Source of the DNA: DATEAX01 sp035288145
GTDB taxonomy: Bacteria; Patescibacteriota; UBA1384; UBA12157; JAENIV01
DNA length: 8,992 bases
Assembly: GCA_035288145.1 (NCBI GenBank)
Contig: DATEAX010000013.1
Span: forward strand, 1 to 8,992
Reading direction: 5' to 3'
A model generated the notes under the pieces. It did no database searches. It was not told where the DNA came from and was given only the letters and a program-made list of their open reading frames with translations. The position numbers and the translations under genes are program-made. Positions 1-5,561 of the stretch are shown here, one piece after another. Each line of letters opens with the position of its first letter. The stretch's first letter is position 1.

Positions 1-2839
1 CGAAGATAACTGATCCTGTCACACTAATATTGGCCAAAGTCGAGGTATTCTTTAACTTGCCCACCTTAAGACTCGCCCACGAAGCCCCCAAGTAGAGACT
101 GCCCCCCACCGTTAAATTATGGCTGGCCAGATCCAGCGTCCCTCGGGCATCATCGTAGTTAGAGGCCACGAGGACATTCTCGCTTGCTGTCACATCGCCT
201 GCTAGGGTTAAAGTTGAAGCATCATCCCCGCCTCCGTCAATACCCCAGGTGGGAAGATACAAGATTCGGTAATAATTGGTAGCCGCGGGTAGATTCTGGG
301 CATCATTGACAAAAGCCAAAACCGTGGTCGTGATGGTGCCCGAGGCGCTGTTGGTCAGAGGACTGCCATTGCCAGCAAGGTAGATGTTTTTCGTCGCCGA
401 GGTCAGAGTGCCGCCGCCAATGGTCATGGTCACCGTGTAGAGATCGTTACTCAGTGTCGTAACTTGACCACCAGCGGCCAAAGTCAAATTATTAAACGTT
501 TTTCCCGCACCCCAAGAATCTGCGCCCACATTGACGCTACCCGTACCGGTTAGAGCCACAGTGGAACTACCGGCTGTCAATGTCCCGGCTGAATGATCCC
601 AGTTGCCCGAGGCGGTAATAGTTGAAGAATTGGCCGTGAAGATGCCGGCAATAGTGATATTACCCGTGGCCGACAAATTTCTGTCGGTTGTGCCGTCATT
701 AGTATTTAAAGTTCCTGCGGTAATATCCAAAGCGCCGCTAACTGTCGTGGTGGCCGTGGCCGGCAAGGTAAATGTTCCCCCCGAACCGTTAATCTTTAAA
801 TTGTAGTAGGCCCAGGTGGCGGAGCTGACAATGCTTCTTGACCCCGAGGTAGCAGTGTATTCCACCGTCCCCGAATTGGTGTCGAAGGTGGTGATGGTTT
901 TGGTGGAGTTGTCGCCGGTAAGCTGAAGGGTACCGGTGTTATCCAAAGTGGTGATGGTGAAGTTTTTTTCCGCGGCATCCCAGGTTGAGGTGGAGGCGGC
1001 AGTGGTCAAGGAATCCAGGGTGACGGCAGCTAAAGCCACGGTCGAGCCGGTCTGGATGACTTCGGTGGAGGCGGAAACGGAAACCGTTCCCAGATTCTGG
1101 GAATTGGCCTGAAGGTTTTGGGAAGTGGCGCCGTCAAAAGTCCAGGTGCCCGTGCCTTTGGCAACTGTTCCGGCAGTGGCAATCGTCGTGGCGCCAGCAG
1201 TATTGACATTTGGGTCGGTGGCGGCGGTAACTAAATCCAGGTCTCCATCAGTGACGGTAAGGGTGCCGTTGACGTCTAAGTTTCCGGTAACAATGATGTC
1301 GTCGCTTCCCGAGGAGGCGGTGTTGTTGGAAGTGAGATTGTTAAAGGTCTGACCCTGGGTGGTTAAGGTTTGGTCAGCGGCGGTGCCGTTTAGGGTGATT
1401 TCCGAAGTGTTGGCGGTAAAAGTTCCGTCGGTATTGATGGTGAAATTGCCGGTGGCAGAGATGGACGAGGCCCCGGCGGTTAAGGCCCCGCTTCCAGAAG
1501 CCGTGTATGTGGTAGTGCCGCCAATTAATAAGTTGCCATTTACCGTGACGGTCTGGCCGTTGGTGTTTAAGGTAGTGGTTTTAGCTGCGGTAGCGTTATC
1601 GATTTCTAATAGGGACGAGGTGACAGTCCCTTGGGCTTGGTAAGAAGCGGTGTTGGTTGCTGCCAAGACATACAATTTCGGATAGGTCGTTGCCGCCACC
1701 GGAGCATTGGAAAAAGCGGTGCCATCGCCCCGATAAATAAAGCCGTTCATCCCGGTGATGGTACCGCTGTTGGAAAGGATGGTGGCGGAAACCCGATAAA
1801 GCCAGACATCATAGGAACTTGCCCCGTCGGTTAAGGTGGCGGTGTTATTGACCGTCAATGTTCCGTCAACCTGAATACCAGAAAGAGCCGTGGTGGTCAC
1901 GCCGGAGTTGAGGGTCAGGTTGTAAAATCGCTGGTTGGAGCCGAAAAGAGTTTCCTTAATCGTTCCCGAGCCAGAAAGAACAAGCGTGTTGGTGCTACTG
2001 TTGGCAATCGAGCACTTGCAGGCCCCGGCCGAATGATCCCAGTTGCCGGAGAAGGTAAAGGTTGCTCCTGACGAGGTAGCATCTAAAATGCCGCTGGCGC
2101 TGACAGTCATATTGACGCCGGTAATGCTGTAGTCGGTGCTTGAGGGCCGAACATCAATGGTGGCATTCGCATCAATGGTTAAGTTACCGGTGAGGGCATT
2201 GGCGCCGGTGAGATTGCCTCCTAAATTGTAAGTCTCTGCCGAGGCAGGAGTAAATTGAAGATTGTTGTAGGTGGTGGTGGCGACAGTGACGGCTCCGCTA
2301 CCATTTACGCTCGTATATTTCACTGTGGATGTTCCCGGCGTCAGAGTTCCGCTTACTGAAAGCGGCGTCGCCACTGCTCCATCCAAGGTTAAAATGTATC
2401 CTGAAGAACCTAAAGCCAAAGTCCCAGTATTTGCAATGGTGACCGTCCCGACTGAAGTGCTGGCTGTTAAAGTTACCGTATGACCGGCGGAAATCGTCAC
2501 ATCATCCCCGGTTCCCGGGGGACCCAAATCGCCCCAGGTGACGGGATCGTTCCAGTTGCCGGAGGTGGCAGAGACATAGCTGGCGGCTTTGGCCGGCTGG
2601 GGGGTGGGACCGGCATAGGATACGACAACGACAAGTAAAAGAATTAGAACATAAATGGCTAAAATGCCGCTGTGAACGATGGAAGAGAACGGATTCAAGT
2701 GCCAGTGGTAATACCAGCGATACTTTTGACGCAAAACATCGTGCAAAGGCACCATCACCGGCACGGTCGCTTGAGTGCTTTTTTGGATTTTGGCTATTTC
2801 TTTGTCTAAACTCGCCTCTTTTTCGTCTTCCGAAGTCAT
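1..2839 (-). CDS. Membrane-anchored beta-helix-type surface protein, partial (C-terminus beyond left edge)
   Basis: The minus-strand frame stays open from the ATG at 2839 to the left edge: 946 visible codons, no stop seen. The start is set by a strong ribosome binding site (AAGGAGG, complement of 2843-2849), four bases from the ATG. Residues 1-55 are charged and polar and probably cytoplasmic. Residues 57-76 form one hydrophobic segment, followed by an AKA-A sequence at 83-86 that could be a signal peptidase site. From residue 88 on the chain is Thr/Ser/Gly/Asn-rich, with endless short beta-strand units such as GTLTVNNTATL and GNLTIDANATI, typical of right-handed beta-helix surface proteins. 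GNW motifs stand at residues 94-96, 265-267 and 745-747; the last two lie in the same nine-residue sequence, SGNWDHSAG. The only cysteines seen in the repeat region are C274 and C276. It is probably an exported adhesin, sheath or cell-surface protein; the specific role is unknown. The divergent sortase may anchor it, but any sorting signal would lie outside the window. Confidence 0.88.
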   Translation of the reverse strand, partial: MTSEDEKEASLDKEIAKIQKSTQATVPVMVPLHDVLRQKYRWYYHWHLNPFSSIVHSGILAIYVLILLLVVVVSYAGPTPQPAKAASYVSATSGNWNDPVTWGDLGPPGTGDDVTISAGHTVTLTASTSVGTVTIANTGTLALGSSGYILTLDGAVATPLSVSGTLTPGTSTVKYTSVNGSGAVTVATTTYNNLQFTPASAETYNLGGNLTGANALTGNLTIDANATIDVRPSSTDYSITGVNMTVSASGILDATSSGATFTFSGNWDHSAGACKCSIANSSTNTLVLSGSGTIKETLFGSNQRFYNLTLNSGVTTTALSGIQVDGTLTVNNTATLTDGASSYDVWLYRVSATILSNSGTITGMNGFIYRGDGTAFSNAPVAATTYPKLYVLAATNTASYQAQGTVTSSLLEIDNATAAKTTTLNTNGQTVTVNGNLLIGGTTTYTASGSGALTAGASSISATGNFTINTDGTFTANTSEITLNGTAADQTLTTQGQTFNNLTSNNTASSGSDDIIVTGNLDVNGTLTVTDGDLDLVTAATDPNVNTAGATTIATAGTVAKGTGTWTFDGATSQNLQANSQNLGTVSVSASTEVIQTGSTVALAAVTLDSLTTAASTSTWDAAEKNFTITTLDNTGTLQLTGDNSTKTITTFDTNSGTVEYTATSGSRSIVSSATWAYYNLKINGSGGTFTLPATATTTVSGALDITAGTLNTNDGTTDRNLSATGNITIAGIFTANSSTITASGNWDHSAGTLTAGSSTVALTGTGSVNVGADSWGAGKTFNNLTLAAGGQVTTLSNDLYTVTMTIGGGTLTSATKNIYLAGNGSPLTNSASGTITTTVLAFVNDAQNLPAATNYYRILYLPTWGIDGGGDDASTLTLAGDVTASENVLVASNYDDARGTLDLASHNLTVGGSLYLGASWASLKVGKLKNTSTLANISVTGSVIF
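591..2047 (-). repeat. Long-period internal repeat in the surface-protein gene
   Basis: The 17-base sequence GAATGATCCCAGTTGCC occurs at 591-607 and again at 2031-2047, exactly 1440 bases (480 codons) apart and in the same reading frame; it encodes part of SGNWDHSAG. Downstream of each copy in the protein the similarity continues loosely: a TYPKLYVLAAT-like segment near 1665-1700 is matched by TNYYRILYLP near 250-280. The gene therefore seems built from at least two diverged modules of roughly 475-480 residues. Only the start of the second module is inside the window. Confidence 0.6.
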
Positions 2840-2912
2840 TTCCCTCCTTGAGAACAATGACTAATGAATATTTTCTCTACCGAAACAAAACCTGCGTTTC
2901 AGGCCTTTCCCC

Positions 2913-2942
2913 TTTACTATTATATATAGCCGGGACTATAAT
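2913..2942 (+). promoter_or_regulatory. Sigma70-type promoter for the sortase gene
   Basis: TTTACT (2913-2918) and a perfect TATAAT (2937-2942) are separated by 18 bases. The predicted start, near 2949, is only about six bases before the sortase ATG at 2955, and no Shine-Dalgarno sequence is visible there. The sortase mRNA would then be almost leaderless. Confidence 0.6.
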
Positions 2943-2948
2943 AGTCAA
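2919..2948 (-). promoter_or_regulatory. Sigma70-type promoter for the surface-protein gene
   Basis: On the minus strand TTGACT (complement of 2943-2948) and a perfect TATAAT (complement of 2919-2924) are separated by 18 bases. Transcription would start near 2912, leaving a leader of about 70 bases that ends in the strong ribosome binding site of the surface-protein gene. The leader can form either a CCTG/CAGG or a GAAAC/GTTTC stem (about 2879-2903); these two are mutually exclusive. The promoter occupies the same DNA as the sortase promoter on the other strand. Confidence 0.65.
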
Positions 2949-2954
2949 AGCCCG

Positions 2955-3524
2955 ATGAAAAAAAGAAAAATCCCTTCAATCAAAAAATATCGGTTTCCTT
3001 TACGGCTCGGTCTGGTTGTCCTCCTTGCCGCGATGTTTGCTATCTGGCCGGCTGTCCCTAAACAAACCTTACTTCCGGAAGCCGGTCCGGAAGATTCCCC
3101 GTTTCATCTTTTAATTCCGAAAATAAAGGTTGAGGCGCCAATCATCGCCGAAGTTGACGGTTCAAACAAAGACCTCTATCTTCCGGCACTCGAACAAGGG
3201 GTGGCGCACTTCAAAAACACCGCCAAACCAGGCGATGGTTCGAATATCTTTCTTTTCGGCCATTCCTCTTATTATCCATTTCTGCCCGGAGCTTACAAGG
3301 AAATTTTTCGCCATTTGCAAAAATTGACGACCGGCGACCTGATTATCGTCTCCTTTAAAAATCGTCTCTATTATTACCGAGTAAGCGAAACCAAAATTGT
3401 CGAGCCGGAAGATGTTAAGGCACTTCAGCCAACCGCTGGTGAACAAATCACCCTGATGACCTGCGTGCCGCCCGGGACAACCTTAAAAAGACTGTTGGTC
3501 ATTGGTAAGCCCGTTCAGCAATAA
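2955..3524 (+). CDS. Class D/E-like sortase (cysteine transpeptidase)
   Basis: This 189-residue protein has the layout of small sortases. It has a basic N-terminus (residues 1-17), one membrane helix at about 17-34, a short linker, and the catalytic beta-barrel from about residue 50 (start LLIPKIKVEAPI). The three catalytic residues are visible: His103 in FGHSS, Cys170 in TLMTC and Arg179 in LKRLLV. Sortases cut a C-terminal sorting signal on exported proteins and join it to the cell envelope or to another protein. The length is usual for classes D to F, and TLMTC with a following Pro-rich loop is seen in these classes; the exact class is not certain. The start at 2955 is the first ATG after a TATAAT box and lacks a ribosome binding site. 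The divergent giant surface protein is the obvious candidate substrate, though its C-terminus is not visible. The gene ends five bases before the stop of the convergent membrane-protein gene. Confidence 0.92.
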   Translation: MKKRKIPSIKKYRFPLRLGLVVLLAAMFAIWPAVPKQTLLPEAGPEDSPFHLLIPKIKVEAPIIAEVDGSNKDLYLPALEQGVAHFKNTAKPGDGSNIFLFGHSSYYPFLPGAYKEIFRHLQKLTTGDLIIVSFKNRLYYYRVSETKIVEPEDVKALQPTAGEQITLMTCVPPGTTLKRLLVIGKPVQQ

Positions 3525-3529
3525 TGACC

Positions 3530-3865
3530 TTAGTCTTCTTTGGCCGATTCGAATAAGGTCTTGATAGCCACGACAACCGCCGAGGCGCTGACAAAAACGA
3601 TGAAGCTCGTCAGGACTGTCTGGATCCAGCTGTAGAAACTTCCTAAAACCGTAAAGGCCTGGAGTCCGGCAACGCCGACAACAATCAGGGCAATCACCGC
3701 CACCAAGTACTTTTGGGCTTCCTTTTCCGTCACGTTCATAAACCCGACAATCAAACCGAGAATCACGAGAATAAGCATTGAATAACTGAAGCTCACGAAG
3801 CCCAAGAGGATGGAAATGACAAGGCCAATAATAAATGCCCATCGACCCATTTGAGATTGGGACAT
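3530..3865 (-). CDS. Small multi-spanning membrane protein, function unknown
   Basis: This is a 111-residue, very hydrophobic protein with about four predicted membrane segments, near residues 8-24, 28-44, 54-72 and 80-102, and a charged tail (FESAKED). The start is firmly supported: the minus strand carries AAAGGAGGT six bases before the ATG at 3865. An internal NVTEKEAQKY loop (44-53) separates the two hairpins. Similar short unnamed membrane proteins beginning MGRWAFIIGL are, from memory, recurrent in CPR bacteria and DPANN archaea, but I know of no function. It has its own promoter just upstream (3892-3905), so it need not depend on the upstream response-regulator and CopD-like genes. It is convergent with the sortase gene, with a gap of only five bases and no room for a separate terminator. 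Confidence 0.8.
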   Translation of the reverse strand: MSQSQMGRWAFIIGLVISILLGFVSFSYSMLILVILGLIVGFMNVTEKEAQKYLVAVIALIVVGVAGLQAFTVLGSFYSWIQTVLTSFIVFVSASAVVVAIKTLFESAKED

Positions 3866-3891
3866 TGAAACCTCCTTTCTAATTTGTGCTG

Positions 3892-3905
3892 ATTATATTA
3901 TACCA
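3892..3905 (-). promoter_or_regulatory. Extended -10 promoter for the small membrane-protein gene
   Basis: The minus strand reads TGGTATAATATAAT (complement of 3892-3905), two TATAAT boxes sharing one base, the upstream one with the TGn extension. No good -35 is seen, which is common for extended -10 promoters. Transcripts would start near 3885-3890, giving a leader of about 20-25 bases with the ribosome binding site. Confidence 0.6.
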
Positions 3906-3932
3906 AAAATCACAAATGCCGCCAGACCGCGC

Positions 3933-4346
3933 TTAGCCTTCGGTCAAAAATACCCCCAAGACGATGACGGTGATGATGATGACCAGAGAAACCAAACCCC
4001 AGTAAGGTAATTGCGACAGATTCAATTCCCCCTTTTGCTGGGCTTCCGCTCTTTTTATTTGGCGGCCGATAATCAGCACAGCTAAGATGCCGTCTAAAAC
4101 AAAAAGGCCCATTTTGAACCAAAAGATTCGACTTTCCCGAAATTCTTCGGCTTCGCCAAAATAAAGATAAAGACCGGTAAGAATTTGCCAAATGGCCGCG
4201 ACGGTCCCGAATGTCCGAATCGTTTTGAAAATTCCGAGGCGCGTGGGGTCAAAGGTTTTCCTAAAGGCAATGACCAAAGAAAAGAAAACTACCCCCAGCA
4301 TCAGCCCGGCGCCGATGATGTGGAGAGAAAGCGCAATGGTATGCAT
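3933..4346 (-). CDS. Four-helix integral membrane protein, CopD/DUF2269-like
   Basis: This 137-residue protein has four predicted membrane segments, near residues 4-28, 43-62, 74-95 and 114-134, with a basic loop at 95-105 (GRQIKRAEAQQKGE). The first helix begins with His2 and His9 and a small-residue face (HIIGAGLMLG). This resembles the opening HxxGa..lGg.ff pattern of the CopD, DUF2269 and HemJ-like families of small haem- or metal-linked membrane proteins. The match is at pattern level only, so no substrate is assigned. The ribosome binding site is weak (AAGAG, five bases from the ATG). It starts 21 bases after the stop of the response-regulator gene and is probably co-transcribed with it. 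The stop lies just upstream of a separate promoter for the next membrane-protein gene. Confidence 0.78.
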   Translation of the reverse strand: MHTIALSLHIIGAGLMLGVVFFSLVIAFRKTFDPTRLGIFKTIRTFGTVAAIWQILTGLYLYFGEAEEFRESRIFWFKMGLFVLDGILAVLIIGRQIKRAEAQQKGELNLSQLPYWGLVSLVIIITVIVLGVFLTEG

Positions 4347-4367
4347 TTTGCTCTTCTTTCTAGGATT

Positions 4368-4751
4368 TTAAGGGCTTTGATGAGGCCCCAAAATGACCTT
4401 AATTTTTTGGATTAACTCGGCATTATCAAAGGGTTTATTAAAATATCCCTGAACGCCAATAGTTTCGGCTTCTTTTTGGACTTCGGCGTCTTGGTAGGAA
4501 GTGACAATTACCACCGGCAGGTTTTGGGTTTGAAACGAAGCGCGCAGATTCCTTAAGAGCTCGATGCCGTTGCCCGCCGGTAGCATCAGGTCCAAGATAA
4601 TTAAGTCCGGCTTCAAGCGCAAAACCGCCTGCTGACCCTGATAAGCGTCAACTGTCCTCGTCGGGCTGAAACCGGCCTTGGAAAGTTCATCAACCAGCGT
4701 TTTCCCCATCGCTTCATTGTCTTCAATGATTAAAATCTTTTTCATTGGCAT
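4368..4751 (-). CDS. Stand-alone response-regulator receiver (REC) domain protein
   Basis: This 127-residue protein is a single CheY-like receiver domain with no output domain. The expected residues are present: the acidic pair Glu10/Asp11, phospho-acceptor Asp54 (in IILDLMLP), Thr84 (VVIVTSYQ), and Lys106 followed by Pro107 (NKPFDN). It should be phosphorylated by a histidine kinase and act by binding a partner protein; no kinase gene is in the window. Two starts are possible, Met1 (4751) and Met3 (4745); MKKILIIEDN from Met3 is the more typical opening. Neither has a Shine-Dalgarno sequence. A TATAGT box only nine bases upstream of Met1 suggests a leaderless or nearly leaderless transcript. 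The CopD-like membrane-protein gene follows 21 bases downstream and probably shares the transcript, so it is a possible but unproven output of the signal. Confidence 0.93.
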   Translation of the reverse strand: MPMKKILIIEDNEAMGKTLVDELSKAGFSPTRTVDAYQGQQAVLRLKPDLIILDLMLPAGNGIELLRNLRASFQTQNLPVVIVTSYQDAEVQKEAETIGVQGYFNKPFDNAELIQKIKVILGPHQSP

Positions 4752-4760
4752 CTACTTTCT

Positions 4761-4788
4761 ACTATAACACATTTCGGAACGAGACCAA
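4761..4788 (-). promoter_or_regulatory. Possible promoter for the response-regulator gene
   Basis: The minus strand has TATAGT (complement of 4761-4766) and a poor -35, TTGGTC (complement of 4783-4788), 16 bases apart. The predicted start near 4754 is about three bases before the first ATG, so the message would be essentially leaderless. The -35 match is weak. Confidence 0.35.
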
Positions 4789-4882
4789 AAATAAGCTGTA
4801 TTCAAGAACTAAATGCAAAAGAACTGTGCCGAATAGTTCGGCAACCACACCACCCGAGATGACATCAAGAGTGGTGTTTTCT
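4775..4882 (+). ncRNA. Possible small structured RNA of about 105 bases
   Basis: This stretch has no convincing reading frame but contains a perfect hairpin, GCCGAA-TAG-TTCGGC (4828-4842), followed by a second stem ending in a T-rich run that looks like an intrinsic terminator on the plus strand. An alternative stem, GAACT (4821-4825) with AGTTC (4835-4839), excludes the first hairpin. A weak promoter, TTTTCA (4739-4744) and TATAAC (4763-4768) with an 18-base spacer, could start it near 4775. No known RNA family was recognised. No plus-strand gene upstream explains the terminator. Confidence 0.25.
4847..4882 (+). terminator. Terminator-like hairpin on the plus strand
   Basis: ACACCAC (4847-4853) pairs perfectly with GTGGTGT (4871-4877) around a 17-base loop, followed by TTTCTT. 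On the minus strand the hairpin has no T run after it, so it would work only on the plus strand. The large loop makes it a moderate terminator at best. Confidence 0.4.
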
Positions 4883-4911
4883 TATTAAGCAATGCATCAA
4901 AGATATAATTT

Positions 4912-4947
4912 GAAAACAAAAAAGAAACCCTTAGGGTCTCTTTTTTT
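4912..4947 (-). terminator. Intrinsic terminator after the 83-codon gene
   Basis: On the minus strand GAGACCC pairs with GGGTTTC (stem 4924-4930 with 4934-4940, loop TAA). The stem is complete when one G-U pair is allowed, is extended by A-T pairs, and is followed by TTTTTTGTTTT. Read on the plus strand the stem has one A-C mismatch but also ends in seven Ts, so it may stop transcription from both sides. It lies about 100 bases after the stop of the small gene at 5045-5296. Between them an eight-base inverted repeat, TTAACAGA (4983-4990) with TCTGTTAA (5007-5014), forms a weaker hairpin in the 3' untranslated part. Confidence 0.75.
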
Positions 4948-5044
4948 AGAATCTCCCCGTTGCTGAAGATTTTCTAAAATTATTAACAGATTACGAATAC
5001 TGGAATTCTGTTAAACTAAAGATGGCTTTTATAATTTGAGTTTC

Positions 5045-5296
5045 TTAATTTTCCGAAGCATCCTGAACATCTTCTTTTGCAACTCGCACTATTGTTGGTA
5101 CATCTCCCTCGATTTTTACACCGACAGTATCTCGCTTAATGTCTTCTATCGTACCAAACTTAGTGACAGGGTTTCCTTCTCCCATCAATGATTCTCCCTC
5201 AACAAAAGATACTCTCTGACCTACAGACAATTCAGATGACTCCTTTTCTTTACTTATTCCCATTTCTTCTTCCGAAGGTCCTTGTTCTGGTCTCAT
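5045..5296 (-). CDS. Small conserved-looking protein, possible SH3/Tudor-like fold
   Basis: The product has 83 residues. I do not recognise a named family. The start is well supported by GAGGAGGT about five bases before the ATG at 5296, and the gene is followed by a terminator, so it looks like a real single-gene unit. The first 22 residues are polar, highly charged and probably disordered. Residues 24-78 alternate like a small beta-barrel: VGQRVSFVEG, then KFGTIEDIKRDTVGVKIEG, then TIVRVAKEDVQ. That spacing (G..V.F, G.I..I..D.VGVK, ..V..EDV) resembles KOW/SH3-like or DUF2945-type Tudor domains, which often bind nucleic acid or protein. This is a pattern judgement only. There is no signal peptide or membrane segment, so it is probably cytoplasmic. 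Its long upstream leader suggests post-transcriptional control. Confidence 0.7.
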   Translation of the reverse strand: MRPEQGPSEEEMGISKEKESSELSVGQRVSFVEGESLMGEGNPVTKFGTIEDIKRDTVGVKIEGDVPTIVRVAKEDVQDASEN

Positions 5297-5561
5297 AATA
5301 CCTCCTCGCCGATTCCTCGGCTTTATTTGGCTTTATTTATATTGATTTTATTTAATACTATTTTCTGTTAAATAACAATCATGATTTTGTATACAAAGCC
5401 ACATCCGATTCGAATGTATTTCTTCCGTTATTTTTTATCAGAATATTCGAATCAGGTGAAGCTCCGCGTATCTGAGAAAATTATAACACTTTTGAGTGAT
5501 TTTAGCTATTGGAACGAGGTTAAAAGGAAGCTGGCGTTATTGAATACGATATAGTTCAAGG
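5297..5561 (-). other. Gene-free stretch: candidate structured leader of the 83-codon gene
   Basis: No gene is seen here on either strand. On the minus strand an extended -10 box at 5480-5488 would give a leader of about 175 bases. It contains GATTCGAAT and ATTCGAATC (arms 5407-5415 and 5445-5453, perfect nine-base inverted repeat, 29-base loop). It also contains a perfect 12-base palindrome TTTGTATACAAA (5386-5397), a direct repeat GGCTTTATTT (5319-5328 and 5329-5338), and a five-base-pair hairpin with a GGAA (GNRA-type) loop (5308-5321). That hairpin stands immediately before the ribosome binding site. From 5489 to 5561 I see only the end of the upstream operon with a weak CACT/AGTG stem; no good terminator follows the radical SAM gene. 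Confidence 0.4.
5480..5488 (-). promoter_or_regulatory. Candidate extended -10 promoter upstream of the 83-codon gene
   Basis: The minus strand reads TGTTATAAT (complement of 5480-5488), a perfect -10 with the TGn extension. The -35 region is poor. Transcription would start near 5473. A nearer promoter within 5340-5380 cannot be excluded, since that part is very AT-rich and contains TTGTTA and TATTAA-like elements. Confidence 0.4.

Larger units (their letters stand above)
2913..2948. repeat. Inverted repeat containing two opposed promoters
   Basis: TTTACTATTATA (2913-2924) is matched by TATAATAGTCAA (2937-2948), its reverse complement at 11 of 12 positions, around a 12-base centre. The inner nine base pairs match perfectly. 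Each arm holds the -10 of one strand and the -35 of the other, so the symmetry follows from the promoter pair. It could also be an operator for a dimeric regulator. Confidence 0.7.

Noticed and set aside
603..2483. Several plus-strand reading frames of 65-95 codons opposite the surface-protein gene
   Set aside because: They are antisense to an uninterrupted 946-codon minus-strand frame with a good start. Their Val/Pro/Ala-rich composition is the mirror of Thr/Gly/Asn-rich codons, and they have no ribosome binding sites.
3162..3446. Minus-strand frame of 94 codons inside the sortase gene
   Set aside because: It lies wholly opposite a sortase with all three catalytic residues and shows no recognisable domain; a shadow frame.
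3483..3842. Minus-strand frame of 119 codons overlapping the small membrane-protein gene
   Set aside because: The alternative frame at 3530-3865 has a perfect ribosome binding site and clean membrane helices; this one has neither, and it runs into the sortase gene.
4813..4836. Seven-codon reading frame (MQKNCAE) as a leader peptide
   Set aside because: It has no ribosome binding site and no downstream plus-strand gene for it to control.
5407..5453. TTCGAATC-like sequences as a tRNA T-loop or a tRNA-derived attachment site
   Set aside because: The flanking five bases do not pair as a T-stem, and no anticodon or acceptor arms can be found on either strand. The repeats are explained better as a simple inverted repeat.
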